DNA of 64,000 bases, from positions 2,046,001 through 2,110,000 of the forward strand of contig RCTD01000002.1 of NCBI GenBank assembly GCA_014898415.1. Reading direction: 5' to 3'. The notes beneath the pieces are model-generated. The model was not told the DNA's origin. It worked only from the letters and a program-made list of their open reading frames with translations, and searched no databases. A program made the position numbers and the translations under genes. Origin of the DNA: Stromatinia cepivora (Eukaryota > Ascomycota > Leotiomycetes > Helotiales > Sclerotiniaceae). Shown in pieces: positions 1-12,673 of the stretch (positions within the stretch are counted from its first letter, which is position 1; each line of letters opens with the position of its first letter).

Positions 1-1400
1 CTTAAAATATCACTGCACTTCTTATACAATTTTCATCTATCCAATCCAATATTATCTGATCCTTCTAATCGATTAATCGATTAAATAAAACTTTATAAAA
101 ACAAAAAAAATAATTATAATCATATAGATAACGATTCACCTATAAAATCAAAGGAAAGAAAAGTGTTCTTTAATATAACAGACTAAATATTATGATTTTA
201 TAATAATATATACATATACGATCATGAAAGAATCGAAAACCTATACAAATTAGAGAGAATTTGATTGTATATATATATAACCCGAATTCTATATAATAGA
301 CGAACTACTACCACCAAGACAATACAAAGGCAATATATTTCAAAAACTCATGTCTATAATTATTTCAAAAATCATGCAAAAGAAAACTTGAATATGATAA
401 AAACGAAATATAACGTCACCCTTATCGATTTCATTTAATTTAATTGATTTGGTCAATTTGATCAATTTGATCGATTAATTTGATCGATTTCGGAATTGAT
501 CATATTAATTACCCATTATCACTATACTATAATTCAATCTCCTTCCCTTTTCTATTGAAACTTTTTCCTTTCAGAGATTTCCCAAATCAAGAAGAATACG
601 AATCAATATTAATTTAACTAATTGATGAACAATTTGATCGATTTGATCAATTCATTTATCATTTTGGTTAATTTGATCGATTAATTTGATCAATTTGATC
701 AATTTCCAGTAAATTGATCAAATCAACCAAAATGACCAATCTAATTGATTTAAAGCTTATAAACCTTCACAAAACCTGGTTTTCGATAAAATAGCAATAG
801 AACAAAAGAATGAAACGCTCAAAAACAAGCTTTTCTGAAGAGGGGGGTAATATCACGAATCGTAAACTACAGGAGATTAATTATATGATACCTTTTATCT
901 CCTATATCCATTGATAAACTGATCGTCTGTATATATATATTACGATTCATATGATTTAGTATAATAAAATGATGACCCTAATAATATATACGCATAATCC
1001 CATAGTTTACAAATAGGTATTTGTGTATATATATCTAATCGCTCTTTACGAGCTATAGTTCTTCAATTGTAGATTCTAAAGAACATAATTGACCCTGTTT
1101 ATTCAGCTCTACTACGGCTCTTGTGCGTCACAATAATTGATTTCAATAATCAACTATTTTGAATTTGGACCTTATAAAATTTAATTCATTCAATAAAAAG
1201 TTATTAAAAGATTGAAAAAATGAAAAAATGATGATTTTTGATATAAAATAACCGGGTGTATATTAGGTGATGATTGTAACTCTTATAAAGATTTTCCTAC
1301 CGCCTGGCACTTATACAAACTGAGTATAGACATTCACCAACTTATCAGGACAACAACTTCTTACTCAGAGTCAACAATCTATCCTTCAATAAACACATCT
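1..1400. other. AT-rich gene-poor stretch
   Basis: No reading frame of useful length and no recognisable RNA gene. The DNA is strongly AT-rich with short TA runs and repeated TTGATC-containing words, listed separately. It resembles the AT-rich isochore-like blocks of filamentous ascomycetes, which often mark old repeat-induced mutation. That origin is inference. Confidence 0.6.
430..740. repeat. Clustered TTGATC(A/G)ATT words with an inverted repeat
   Basis: The words AATTTGATC, TTGATCAATT and TTGATCGATT recur many times in two clumps (about 435-500 and 610-740). In the second clump an 18-nt arm at 661-678 is matched on the opposite strand at 716-733 with one mismatch, so the segment could fold into a hairpin with a loop of about 37 nt. 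No coding frame crosses it. Confidence 0.6.
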
Positions 1401-4229
1401 TTCAACAATAAGCACTCGATATGGGATCAATACTATGAGTTTTCTCAATAATTAAGTAAGAGCAATGAAACACAGAAAGGACAAATAAATCACCAAATGA
1501 AAGCTGATCGTAATGGGATGATGATTCAATCTGCAAATAAGCTGCAAGGTGAAGGTACAATGGAGAGACTGGACTACGCAGAGAATGATACACAAACAAA
1601 CGAATGTTGCAAGCACCAGGAAACAGAAGCCATTATATCTTGGATCCTGAGAGTATAACAGCTTCTGGAAAAGTTTTCAAGAGCATTTACACAACATCGT
1701 GATGAAACTATGACATGTGGGTCCTTTGAATTAGGTAAAAATGCTTCATCCCAATCAGAGTATGGTTTCATCAGTCAAGGAAATATATTTGACAATGAGT
1801 CGCTGTTCGAGCTCCAGTGAGTGCTGCTTATGAGAACAAGATATCCGGGCGATTTATTTCTTACCTGATAGTTTTCTACAAGTACCGGGAGCTTAAGGAG
1901 ATGGAATCTTGAGCTGGGTGATCTGCGGACTATGTTTGTACATCTGGATATCCAAGAAAAGCTGTGACAGTCACAAAACAGAACCTAAGTATGAGGAGCA
2001 TTCATATCAGGAGATTAGCCAGCAATTACATCATAAATTTTAAGAAGGTAAGGGTTGTAGTTAGAACCCTCAATGACACTCTGTTGTGGGAATGGCTTAT
2101 GAAGTCCTACACCTCCTCTATGCACTTTCAGCTAGAAAGTGTATTTGGGCACCAAATTTCTAGCATACTATTGAGTTGCCTAGCTCTCAAAAGTCAGATC
2201 CAAATATACATTGATCCTTGTACTGTGAAATAGGTAGGTCGAGATACGTGCGTCCCGATAGCACGCTGCGAGGGGGGATAGGAATTAGAACTGAATAGAT
2301 TGTATTGTAAAGGCTTCAGGTAGTAGAACTAGTAGAATAAACAATGATTTGGATTGTATACAATTGGTATACAAAAAGATTAATGGAAAAGCGATTGATT
2401 ATTCAAAGAAGGGAAGGGCGAAGTCCTCTCTTTGTATCTAATTATAAAGGATCATATGATGATATGATTATGAACTAGCTATGTATTAGGCCTCGATATC
2501 CCAACTCTCTCACAGTACTTACGATATCGAATATTCCTCTATACCCATACGAAGAATCCGATAAAACGGCCGAATTGAGAGCTATCGCTTTCCCAAAAAT
2601 TGCAGTTCACATGCATATGCCAGATACTACCCATGATGCAACGCTTCAGCAGTCAAGCAGTATGATATAAATGGGCGGTCGAAAGGCTAGATATTCGAGA
2701 GATAGAGTGAAATAGAGAATCAGCAGCCCTGACAGTTTATTTCCGCGCATCAACAAATGAGATATAAGATAAAAAGATAGCGGCGCGTGCGAAGGTATTC
2801 GTACTTGAAGTGAGATGAAGGGGAGATGATGAGTGCTACTGCTGGCGGATGGTACACAGTCTCGGCAGAAATCAACTGCTGACAGGACATATGCATAATG
2901 GTACCGGTGTCAGGCAGTATTTGGAGTAAAGTTAACTAATAGGTCAAGCCAGAGTAGTTCTCTGGCAAGAATGAAGGGCTTTTCTTTCCCCTAATTAAAC
3001 TCTCAGTGGAAATGATCCTTCACCGAAACTTCTGTAAATCACCATTGAATCTCAAGGCCTTGCACCTCAATCAGCTGTTGAACTATGTAAGTAGGAGGAT
3101 CTAGAATATTCTTCTCTGGTGAATGTTCTGACCGCGCCCAACAATTTCAGGGTATGAGGACGGGACGGGAGTTTAGAATATGGAATGAACGAAGAGGCGA
3201 ACGAGTGCATGCCTCATCTGCCCAAGCATGTTCCAGTGCTTTTCACTTACCAAAGTATCGAGTTCATTTCGTCGCACAACATCTAGGAGAATCGGAGGCT
3301 GAGACTTGAGCGACTTAATGTTGTGTACAAATCACCCAGACTCGTGATTGAACAGGTTATGGCCAATCACGAAGTATTGAATTTTTTTTGTTGCATATCT
3401 ACTTATTTGGAGATGATATCCTGCATCGATAGGAAAGCTTGCGGATTTAGATCTCCTACCATTTAGGGACGTAGTAGGAGCGACCGTGCCGTCAGACGAA
3501 CAATCAATTTATGGCCTAATCAAATTCATAACTGACTTCTTACTGCTTCTTATCGTTGAGCATCGTGATACTGATACTGATATCTTGAATATCTACATAG
3601 GTGCAGACTATCAATGGCAAAAGTTGAGATGAACTCACTAACTATGGTCCACACTGAAATTACAACCTGGAGACATTTCTTGTATCGAAATTTTGAAGGA
3701 AAGGCTTGAACAAGAGATATGGCAACATATCTGATGTATGAGATTGAGAAAAGACTAATGTACCTAGGTAGTCAACATGCACTCAAATCAATCTATTCTT
3801 TCCATTCTCAATGCACAGATATTCACTAAACCATTGAACACGTCCAAGCCCAGGCTATATGACACGCTAAATGTATCAAATCCATTCTCTCTTCCTCTGT
3901 TACAGAAAAAATGTGAAACACCAGAAACATTCGGTTATGATGAAAATCAAACATTTACTCCTTCTCTTTCTCATCATGACCATTTCTTGACTCTATCCCC
4001 GCTTCTCAATGCACAAGTGTCGAAACAGTAAATCCATGTAAGATCTTAGATGTAGTCGAGATCATCGTAATTTGTTTTGATTTTGTGTGTGGATGGTCAA
4101 AGTCAAAGCTACACCATCCATCCATCCGTTAGAAAGATACTTTAATAAATAAATATAATCTTATATACAAAACCTATAAACCCCCACACATTCCACCCCC
4201 CAAAACACAAGCAAAATTCATCATCAAAA
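1401..4229. other. Intergenic, no supportable gene
   Basis: Only short open frames occur, for example 1574-1771 on the minus strand (65 codons) and 1964-2233 on the plus strand (89 codons). None shows a known domain, and none extends convincingly through introns. The minus-strand piece at 1574-1960 has exon-like composition and could be a gene relic, but I could not build a model. Upstream of the next gene there is a TATA-like run (about 4140-4170) followed by C-rich leader sequence. Confidence 0.5.
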
Positions 4230-4899
4230 ATGGCACAAAAACCCCCCCGTATCCTCGAATACGAACGGCAGGCCGAACAACGCGCGCGAGAACAAGATGA
4301 AATGGCACTAGCTCAAGATCGCATGTTGGAGGCACAATCACGCATTCAGGGAGAGGCGAATCGCATTGCGCAGGAACAATATGAGATGGAACAGTATTAT
4401 GAGACGGAGGCGTTGAAACATGCGGAGGAGATGAGGTTGCATTTGGAGGAGGTGAGGAGGCATGAGGGTATGTTTTTTTTTCGTTTGTTTTTTATGTCGG
4501 GGAGGAGGGTTTGGTTTTTTGGCTGTGATTAGGTGGATATTGATGGGTAGGGGGTTTTAAGGAAGTTGGGGAAGTGGGGTTTGAGAGGGTTAGGAAGATT
4601 GAAGAAGAGAAGAGACTAACGGAAAAATAGAATTTATGAAGAAACATGAGAGGAGATTGAGGGATCATGAGGCGAGTATGGAGGCTTTTGCAAAGGTTAT
4701 TGCTATGCCTGCGAAGCCGACGAGGGCGAGACAGATCTCTTTTATGGCGTCGCAGAGTTTTGGTGGGGGGGATGGGAATGGAAATGCGAAAGGGAATACG
4801 AATGGGAGTCCGAATGGGAGTCCGAATGCGGGTGGGAATGGGAATGGGAATGGACTTCTTATGACTCCACCGAGATTACAGGCTGCGTTTCCTGGTTGA
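4230..4899 (+). CDS. Small coiled-coil protein with Gly/Asn-rich tail, unrecognised
   Basis: Two exons, 4230-4467 and 4631-4899, joined across a 163-nt intron (GTATGT..TAG); the junction completes a Glu codon and the product is 168 aa. Residues about 8-95 are rich in Glu, Arg, Gln and Ala with heptad-like spacing, so a long charged coiled coil is likely. The second exon continues the basic helix and ends in a low-complexity stretch of alternating Gly, Asn and Ser-Pro (about residues 125-155), encoded by a G-rich imperfect tandem repeat. There is no signal peptide or membrane segment. A leader with a TATA-like element and CAAAACAC-type sequence precedes the ATG. I do not recognise the family. 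The intron and clean frame closure make it likely real. Confidence 0.65.
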
Positions 4900-5869
4900 G
4901 GAGTGAGAGTGGGGGAAGGGGAAGGGGACCAATTAATATGATGAAAGGATGGGATTGAGATGTATGGACACCTTTGTTCGTGAAGAATAAGGTGGAGGTG
5001 GAGGGCTTGGATATTGGTCTTTCGATCAAAAAGGTGCAGACGAGAATAAAGGTGGAAGTCGAGAATATCGATTAAGAGAATACTACGATGAGTGACCCAC
5101 GCCGTGGCTGCGGGTGAAACGATACTTAGGGGTTGAAAAGTCCTCGAGGAGAAAGTGGTCCACGAGAGAGAAGTTGTTTTCCCTGAATGATCGACCATCG
5201 AGGACCTCAGAATGCAGCAGTGCTATCATCTATGGAATGGACATGAACCATAAGCATGGTGCCAGCGGACGGATTTTGGCTTGACGAAATTTCGGAGCTG
5301 GAAATAATGCTTTTGATGAATAATGCAATCTTATTATGAATATGGAAGGAAGGGATTTGGGGAATCTTCGAGTGTTGGACGTGGAGTTATTTGTTTTGTG
5401 TTTCGTGCATGGTATTCATTTTTGCTGCTGGAGAATAGATATCTTACTTTTTGAGCATTTGGGTTTGCATGGGGATCAGGCAGTTGAGTTGTGTTTTACG
5501 GATTTTGGCTTCTTGGATTCGATATGGGGATCTTTCCACGGTTAAGAATTTTATATTTATAGCTTCATATCTTACGCTATCATGATTCCCCAAGATCCAG
5601 ACCGTACGAATTTCCCTTTCATATCTCTATCAACTCTATCCCATATGCCAACCAGTTTCCCCTTCCCCTCTTCGGTCCCATCCCTTATCCATTCCATATC
5701 AACATCAACCTCACAATCAAACCTATGTTCCTCACCCCTCTCCACATGCACCCTCACCCTCATTCTCACCCCCTCCTCTCCAAATATCTCGCTCCATTTC
5801 CGCGCAAACTTTATTATTCCAACTACATGTAACACACCACCTTTTTCTCCATGATATATTTATAAAAAA

Positions 5870-6060
5870 AACACTTTCCTTCCCTTTATCTCTTCCTCTC
5901 TTTCTTCCTCTCTTTATTCCTCTTCTTCTTCCCCCCCTTCCCCCCCCATCACCCCTCTTCTCCACCTCACCCCTCTTCTCCACCTCACCCCAACCCCCCC
6001 CCCAAAACCCCAAAAATACCCCTTTCCCCATCTCCCCAAACATCTCCCTACACCCCCTAC
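5870..6060. repeat. Polypyrimidine tract with a short tandem duplication
   Basis: About 190 bp are almost pure C/T on the plus strand. Near 5950-5990 an approximately 18-nt unit (CACCCCTCTTCTCCACCT) is repeated in tandem. Such CT tracts are common in fungal promoters. No gene start could be assigned downstream, so its role is open. Confidence 0.6.
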
Positions 6061-6447
6061 TACAACACCGCAGAATAATCCAATAACTTTTAGGGAATTC
6101 TCTAGAGTACGGATAATATGCCATTTATGGATGAAGTGTCACTCATGTAGAAGATTGTGATATATTATGTACTTCCCGCTGCTCCACTGAAGACCTTCAT
6201 TTGTGGACTTTGAGGTGATGGAAAACTTTAATATGTTCCATTACTACGGGTTTATGAATCCAATGTGGAAGATATACTTAAGATATACTTTACTAAATGG
6301 CATTCTAATGATAAGTAACCGCCACTTTGATCGATAAGTTGCTTCCCCATCTCTAGCAGAACTCAACTTAAACTTCCACTTCAATTTTCAACTATAGTTC
6401 CGATCTTAGCAAGCAAACATCGTTTTTAGCTTTCCTTCTTCTCAGGC

Positions 6448-6609
6448 TGTCAATCAGCCAGGACCTAGTGACGATGATCAAAAGAGCCGAAGGAGGGGCA
6501 GTTGGTCAATCGACTTCATTTTCGAGAAAATGCCAGAAGACATCCCGCTTGGTAGATGCCCTGATCCAAATGTTTTTAAGGGAGTTATGGAGTTTGTGCG
6601 GAGTTCGTA
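6448..6609 (+). other. Exon-like stretch, possible gene relic
   Basis: After a good acceptor-like site (TTCTTCTCAG) the frame stays open for about 54 codons and ends at a donor-like GTAAGC. A CTAAC branch-point-like word follows within 30 nt. The translation is hydrophilic with mixed codon use. I found no convincing partner exons, so it may be a fragment of a decayed gene or chance. No function is assigned. Confidence 0.25.
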
Positions 6610-7928
6610 AGCGTTATATTTTCCGCTGCTAACGGTGATTGACGAGTTTGTCAGTGTCTGTGAGTGAGATAAGAACCTGATGCTGTGGCGGTGTCTGGAA
6701 GTTTGGCTGTGACCATCTCGGTGGTAAGTATCAAATGGCAATGACAGAGATAGAACAAAGATATGGTACTATACCGATGGATGTATTTATCATAGTTTGG
6801 CTTCAAAGAATAAGACGAAAGATATTTACAATCTTTCCAGAGCTGGTTGAATCATCATCCTTGTGGCGAGCTATCACGAAGGGAAGTTATCACATTGCTC
6901 CATCCGACATTCTTAGTCCTCTGGACCAAAAGACCATATATTCAGTGAAGACTTTGAATCGACGAGAGCTAAGATGACTTCAACAGCGTACATCCACACT
7001 CCATGCAAAGGATGACGAGAAAGCGTAAACCAGCCGGCCATGAATGCCAACACTGAGGAATGAAAGAGCGAGCCGCAAAAGAATATGTGGGTAGGGGATG
7101 GGGGGTTGGAGAGCGAACAGCGATGCCACCAATGAAATACATCGTCGTCACCTCAAAGCCCCTTGTAAGAAACGTATAGAGAAGAGCTACGATCTCAAGA
7201 CAAATTCTAGTTGACCATATACGATGGTTGAAAAGTGTGTTATTGATGGAAGAAGAATATTCGTGAGATCTGACTAGATATACATTGAGACGACGGCATA
7301 ATTTGATGAGAGACAGGAAGAGATGGAAGTCCTATGCCGCAGAAAATATACACATTATCAAGGGGATCACTTCTCCATGATGATGATTATTGCGAGACGA
7401 TGTCATTGTAGTCTTGATATTGAAACTGGATCATGGTGTTTTACATGACTATATTTTTGAGATACAATACCATGTATCAAATTTCCAACTTCCGCTTGGA
7501 AGTACTCTCAAAGGAGCGTTTAGTTCATTGAATTGACCAACTATACAATCTATTCATTCGAGGATAATGAAATTTAGAGAACACACCCTTGTATTGAAAC
7601 ACAATAGAAATAAAAATCCTTGGAGTAGAATGTTATCCTCGTAGCGAATAGGTAGGTACCTGAAGGTTCTTTGTTCACCGCCGCGTTTTGATATATGAAC
7701 AAGCTTCCCCTACATGCTTTGTACTGGTATTTCTTTTTCTAGAGTCAAAGAGCGGAGCGTCATCAATCAAAAAACTCAAGGTTTATTTTCTTCTCCGTAT
7801 TCTCCGTATTCTCCGAAGTATTGTATCTGAGAGTTGAAGTTGTCAGCTTGTCTCCTCCCTTTTTCACATGTTCTCCAAACCGCCGTCCTCGCTGCGCTCG
7901 ATTGATTTTTGTTGGAATCATAATAAAA

Positions 7929-7951
7929 GATATATATATATATATATATAT
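7929..7951. repeat. (TA)n microsatellite
   Basis: About eleven uninterrupted TA units in intergenic DNA upstream of the SREBP gene. Confidence 0.85.
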
Positions 7952-8480
7952 TCAAAAATCTTAAAATCATACCACTTGAACAAATAGAGTTTAGTATATT
8001 TTCATCAATGGCACTAAAAAGTAAAAACTAACCAAAGTATAAACTAAATTCCTGCGGGACGACCCCCATCGTATGATAAAATCAGACCACTACGGCATAA
8101 TCGGTCGATAATTCAATACATCTCCCAATACTCACAATCTAACCAACTACAATCACTTCAACCAATCTTTCAACCTCTCACGATGAATCTTTTACTTTTT
8201 TCGATAGAAAATTAAAAATTTCAACTTATTATATTTCCCAATTTTACCAATTTTACCAAATTTACCTTCATTCACTACAAAATATTCGCAAACTTAACTA
8301 ATTTCGTACATCTTTGTGCATAATTCAATCCTTGTCTTACGGAGTTCTATTCTAACAACCTTCCATTTCTTAACTAATTTGATCAAAGTATCAAACCACT
8401 TTCTCACTTTCTCACCATATACCCAAATTCCCCATAAACCTTCCATAAGATAAATCTCCTCCGAGGTGACGTGCCTAATC

Positions 8481-11313
8481 ATGGCATCTAAGATTCCTTC
8501 ATTCGATCCGACCTTATCTGGGATATCAGCCGGTCTCGAATCTTCCAATGAATTTGATCAAACAGCTGTTTTCGCAGATTCACTAGGCCTCGACGACGAT
8601 CCTTTGTTTCCCACAAACTGGGACGAGAGTACCCCGCCTTACGACGGTGGTCTATATTCGACCCCATTGAATTGGGACCCTCCAATGCCGAAACAAGAAG
8701 ACCTTTCAGATACAGGTCCAACTTACAATAGTATGAAGCCAAACGGTGGACTTACTGCAGCTCAACAGGAGAAATTGCGCGATATTGCAATGCCACCGCA
8801 CCTACAATACCAAAATCAACACAGTCCAACCTCCACTACTTCGAAGAGCAATTCCATCTCCTCGCCCGAATCACAAGATATGAGTCGAAAACGCAAATCA
8901 TCCGCAGAGGCCGACGAGGACGATGACGACGAGTCTGGAGGTCAACACCCACCGGTCAAGAAGACTGCTCACAATATGATCGAAAAGAGATATCGCAATA
9001 ATTTGAACGACAAGATTGCAGCTCTTCGGGACAGTGTACCGAGTCTCCGGATAATGCAGAAGAGCGCTCGTGGTGAAGTTACGGCTGATGATCGAGATGA
9101 GTTACAGGGTTTAACTCCTGCTCATAAATTGAACAAAGCAACAGTGAGTTTTTTCTTGATCCTATCATGCAGTTGTGAGTCGATCTATCTGCGGATATGA
9201 TAATGGCTTCGAAACATGTCATGCGAGTCTCAAAATCACGCCACTATTTTCTGTCTTCACTATTCATCTAAGGTTCAGCATCATGCTAATCATCACACCT
9301 AAATAGGTCCTCTCTAAGGCTACTGAATATATTCGACATTTAGAGAAGCGTAATTCACGTTTACAAGATGAGAATAATCAAATGAAGACACGCATCAACG
9401 CTTTCGAAAAGCTCTTCGTCTCTGGATCTATGGGCTTCGGTCCCATGCAGCAACCAATGAATCCATATCAATACGCTCAAGATTTTAACACGCCAGGCCC
9501 TTCACCTTCCTCCGATCAAGGTATGATACCTGTACCAGATGACATGCGAAGATTACATGGTCAAATGAGTCAAGAGGCTTTTGCTGTTCCCACACAATAC
9601 ATCAACCGTCAATCAATCGGTCCTAATGCATGGAATGGGGGATACTTTGGCAAGCTCATGGTCGGCTCTCTTGCAGGCCTCATGCTTATGCAAGGCTTCT
9701 CAGAGGCAGAACAAGACACTGATACACCTGGCGCTCGTGGTCTCATGGCTCTTCCTACTCAATTCCTTAGAGCCTTGAGCCGTGGTCTTCATTCAATGTT
9801 GGAGGTCAACTTTCAAGGATATCACCTACCAGCAAGCCAGACTATTCACTACCTTCAATACTCTCTCGCACTCGGTCTTCTCCTCTACATTTTCCTCCCT
9901 TCATTATTCAGCCCTAAGCCAAACGCAAAAGGTTCCAAGTCTGCCAATTTAGTCGCCGCACCGTCACTTGCCTCTTCTATACAAGTTAGGAGACAAGCTT
10001 GGCTTACAGCGGTCCAAACTGTTTGGGTACCAAGACACAATTTCTTTCTCGAGGCAGCTGCTTTATGTATGAAGGTTGGCAAGTTCACATGCCGCAACCT
10101 CGTTGGACCCTCGCTTTATTCTTTCTTGACTGGTACCACGGAAGAGCAAGAAGTTGCTCGGATCAAAGCCTGGTCTATCGCTCTTGATGCCCAACTGACT
10201 GGTGGCGATGTTGAAGTCAGCAAAAGCCGTTTGACATTGACATTATTGGCATCTGGTACACTGCCTGACACCCCAGCACGCTTAATGCTCAAAGCATTAC
10301 ACATTCGTGTTTTATTATGGGAGCTAAACAGGATTGGATTTTTCGGTTCCAACTTCATCAAAAACTGTGCACAGGAAATGGCTAGATGTAAATGGAACGA
10401 GGCAAAGCAAATGCAGCAAGTTCTATCACAATCCAAAGAGCAACATGACGAGCTACCTGAATATCTTGCTACTCTTCTTGAGCAAAAATGCGATGACGTC
10501 TTGGTAGATACAGTCATACAACGTGCTTACAATCTCGCATGGAATCTACCAACTACCAGCAACACAAAGGTCAATTGTGGTATGGACCGTGTCGTGGATG
10601 ATTTTGCTATTCGCAGCCCTCTTGATGCGGTCGCAGCTTGGTGGTCAAGTTTAACTCTCCACAAAGCTTTGGCAAAGAGTCTTGAGGTAGAGGATGACGA
10701 TACTGAAAGCCACAAGACCATTGCCGATGATATCAAAATTGCCATTCAAACAGCACCCCCTGGATCAGGCGCTCAAATACGTGCTCTTGTGGCTCGTGCC
10801 GTTCTAGTCAAGGAAAAACGTGGACAGAGTATCGCTATGGCTCTCAAGGCAGTTGGTGCCGGACAACAAAAGATGCCGGTGGAATCAAATGTTAATATCA
10901 AAACTTCTGTCGCCAACCTACCAGACATTCGGACCTCAATCCATTGCGCGATGGCCCTTGCTTATTTGGAACGCTTCCCTATGCCAGGTAATCCTGAGAA
11001 CGCCCCAAAGATCATTGACTCAATCGTCCCAGTCAATCTCACTTTACTTGGCTTCACTGCAATGTTCAAGCTTGTTGAAAAGATGCATGAGCACACTTTG
11101 ATTGCCTCAACCTGTGCCATGTCCTTGGAGAAGTTTGCTGGCAATCTCCGAATTTGGATTGGTGGCGTAGATGGTGAGAAGAGTGGTCTGGAGACTGAAT
11201 TGAAGAGAGAAATGGTGGAGAAATGCTTGACTATTACTGCACAAGTTGTTGGTATGGAAAACGATGCCGGATATGGAAGCATGAGCGATGATGGTGACAG
11301 TGAAGGATGCTGA
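8481..11313 (+). CDS. srbA: SREBP-family bHLH membrane-bound transcription factor (SrbA/Sre1-like)
   Basis: Exons 8481-9143 and 9307-11313, intron 163 nt in phase 0; product 889 aa. I chose the ATG at 8481, not the in-frame GTG upstream. The N-terminal third is acidic and Ser/Pro-rich, fitting an activation domain. A bHLH starts near residue 162 with the signature [16 protein letters not shown]. Tyr171 is the SREBP-specific residue that other bHLH factors replace with Arg. The loop is long, as in fungal SREBPs, and the intron splits the bHLH before helix 2. Two hydrophobic segments at about residues 337-355 and 405-423 form the ER hairpin, followed by the long fungal SREBP C-terminal region (DUF2014 type). 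In known fungi the precursor sits in the ER membrane, is cleaved when sterol or oxygen is low, and the freed N-terminus activates ergosterol, iron and hypoxia genes. The role here is by homology. Confidence 0.92.
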
Positions 11314-12673
11314 TGATAATTTTCAATTTCTTGCAAATTTCTCAGAAACCATGCATACAATAAATCCGAAGAACAGACAATATCTTTGGTCTTGCAGAAT
11401 TTTTCGGCATTTGGGACGGCACACGGAATATTTTTCTTTTTCTTTATTGAATCAACTGAAATGGATACCAGGTATGCAAGTCTCAGGAATGGTGGGCGTT
11501 CGAGGTTTGATCTAGATGCGATAGTATCATAGAGCACTGCATTGGGCTGCTTGGGTTCGTTGTTAAATGCATGCGCTCCATTTCAATAAATTTTACATTT
11601 TAAATGAATTCCTGATGTATTCCTCGTGTTTATTTTATCATTCTATTTTTTGCCTCTGAGAGCAGCTTGTTGGTTGCAGCGATTGAAGTTCCTCTTCATT
11701 TTACGGATAGAATTGGGCAATATTCATTTCATCATCAAACGTATTGGTAACGACTGAGCATAATAAGTGTAGTATTTTCGATGATTTCTTCCCACTACCC
11801 CAACCTTATAAAAGCACTAGACATCTGAATTGCCACTACCCACTATATTTCTCCAGAATTATTAAGTCTAAGAAGAATGATTGTCAAATTGATCCAAAAA
11901 CAGCTCCTATAAAAGAAAGCAAGTAGCATTTCCGTCCTTCTCCGGCTGTGAGTGGGAAAGGTCAAACGGCATCTTTCAATTGACCAATAAATTTACCGTA
12001 AGCCTTCTTATCTGTTATCAAGCGCCCCACTCCCGTCATCGAGGAAATTTTTATTTTTCCTATCGGGATTCGGGAAATATCCTATTAGTATTATTTGTAC
12101 TTTTGATATCAGAGTAAAGGTTGACCCGAGGAAATATTTTGATCGGGTTTTGGGAGATTTGGCTTGTTTTTGGGGCTGCTTATTGGTGGGTAAGTCTGTG
12201 AGATGGATGTTCATGCTTCTTGATGAGGAGGTTGAAGGTGGAAGTTGATGGGTTTCCGAGGAGGTGGTGATTTCTTTGCTTGATTTCCATACTTGGTATC
12301 TATACTTGGTATCTATGATATCTATGGTGTGTCGATGTGTTGGTGGGTGAGGTAAGGACGAATAGATTGTTTATTATTCATCTAGTATCATGCTTCTCTT
12401 TTGATATCTTATTTTTCTTCACTTTGAAACGAAACCGTTTGATAAATTCTTCTTCTCTCATTCCCGTCTTCGTGGATTGTCTGGTCATTGTTTTGCGGTT
12501 GGTAGGATTATGAGTTTATATCCATAAGCAGTCTACGTCTATAGGGAGGAGCTACTTCTTGCGTTAACTGGAGAGAGAGTACGCTTCTGTTCTGTGTTTG
12601 GTCTGTGTGTGGAAATAGGTTGCGAATTGGACGAACAATATATTTCTCTATCTCTTAGAGCTCGAATATCATA
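11314..12673. other. Intergenic region and putative nitrite reductase promoter
   Basis: No gene seen; open frames at 11744-11926 and 12008-12214 lack any domain. Toward nitrite reductase there is TTCCGAGG at 12254-12261, a 7/8 match to the NirA/NIT4 site CTCCGHGG, and TGATAA at 12440-12445, which fits the HGATAR consensus of AreA/NIT2 GATA factors. Both fit nitrate induction and ammonium repression, but such short matches are weak alone. A CTATCTCT-rich stretch lies just before the ATG at 12674. Confidence 0.4.

Larger units (their letters stand above)
4900..8480. other. Long intergenic region before the SREBP gene
   Basis: No complete gene could be supported. It contains a pyrimidine-rich tract, one exon-like stretch and a TA microsatellite, listed separately. 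Short frames at 5336-5545 and 6735-6977 carry no known domain. The last 350 bp (about 8130-8480) are rich in C/T and AT leader sequence, as expected for the promoter and 5' UTR of the next gene. Confidence 0.5.

Noticed and set aside
2082..2514. Possible solo LTR of a Copia-type element (TGTTG start, CTCTCACA end)
   Set aside because: The ends look LTR-like, but the five bases on either side do not match as a target-site duplication, and no second copy or pol fragment lies in the window. A genome-wide repeat search would settle it.
4665..5198. 177-codon minus-strand frame
   Set aside because: It is antisense to the Gly/Asn repeat exon; its Pro/Phe-rich sequence is the complement of that low-complexity stretch.
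5732..6124. 130-codon minus-strand frame rich in Gly, Arg and Lys
   Set aside because: It is a translation of the C/T-rich tract and has no domain or splice context.
8466..8480. Upstream GTG start for the SREBP gene
   Set aside because: Fungal nuclear genes start at ATG; the first ATG in the frame is at 8481.
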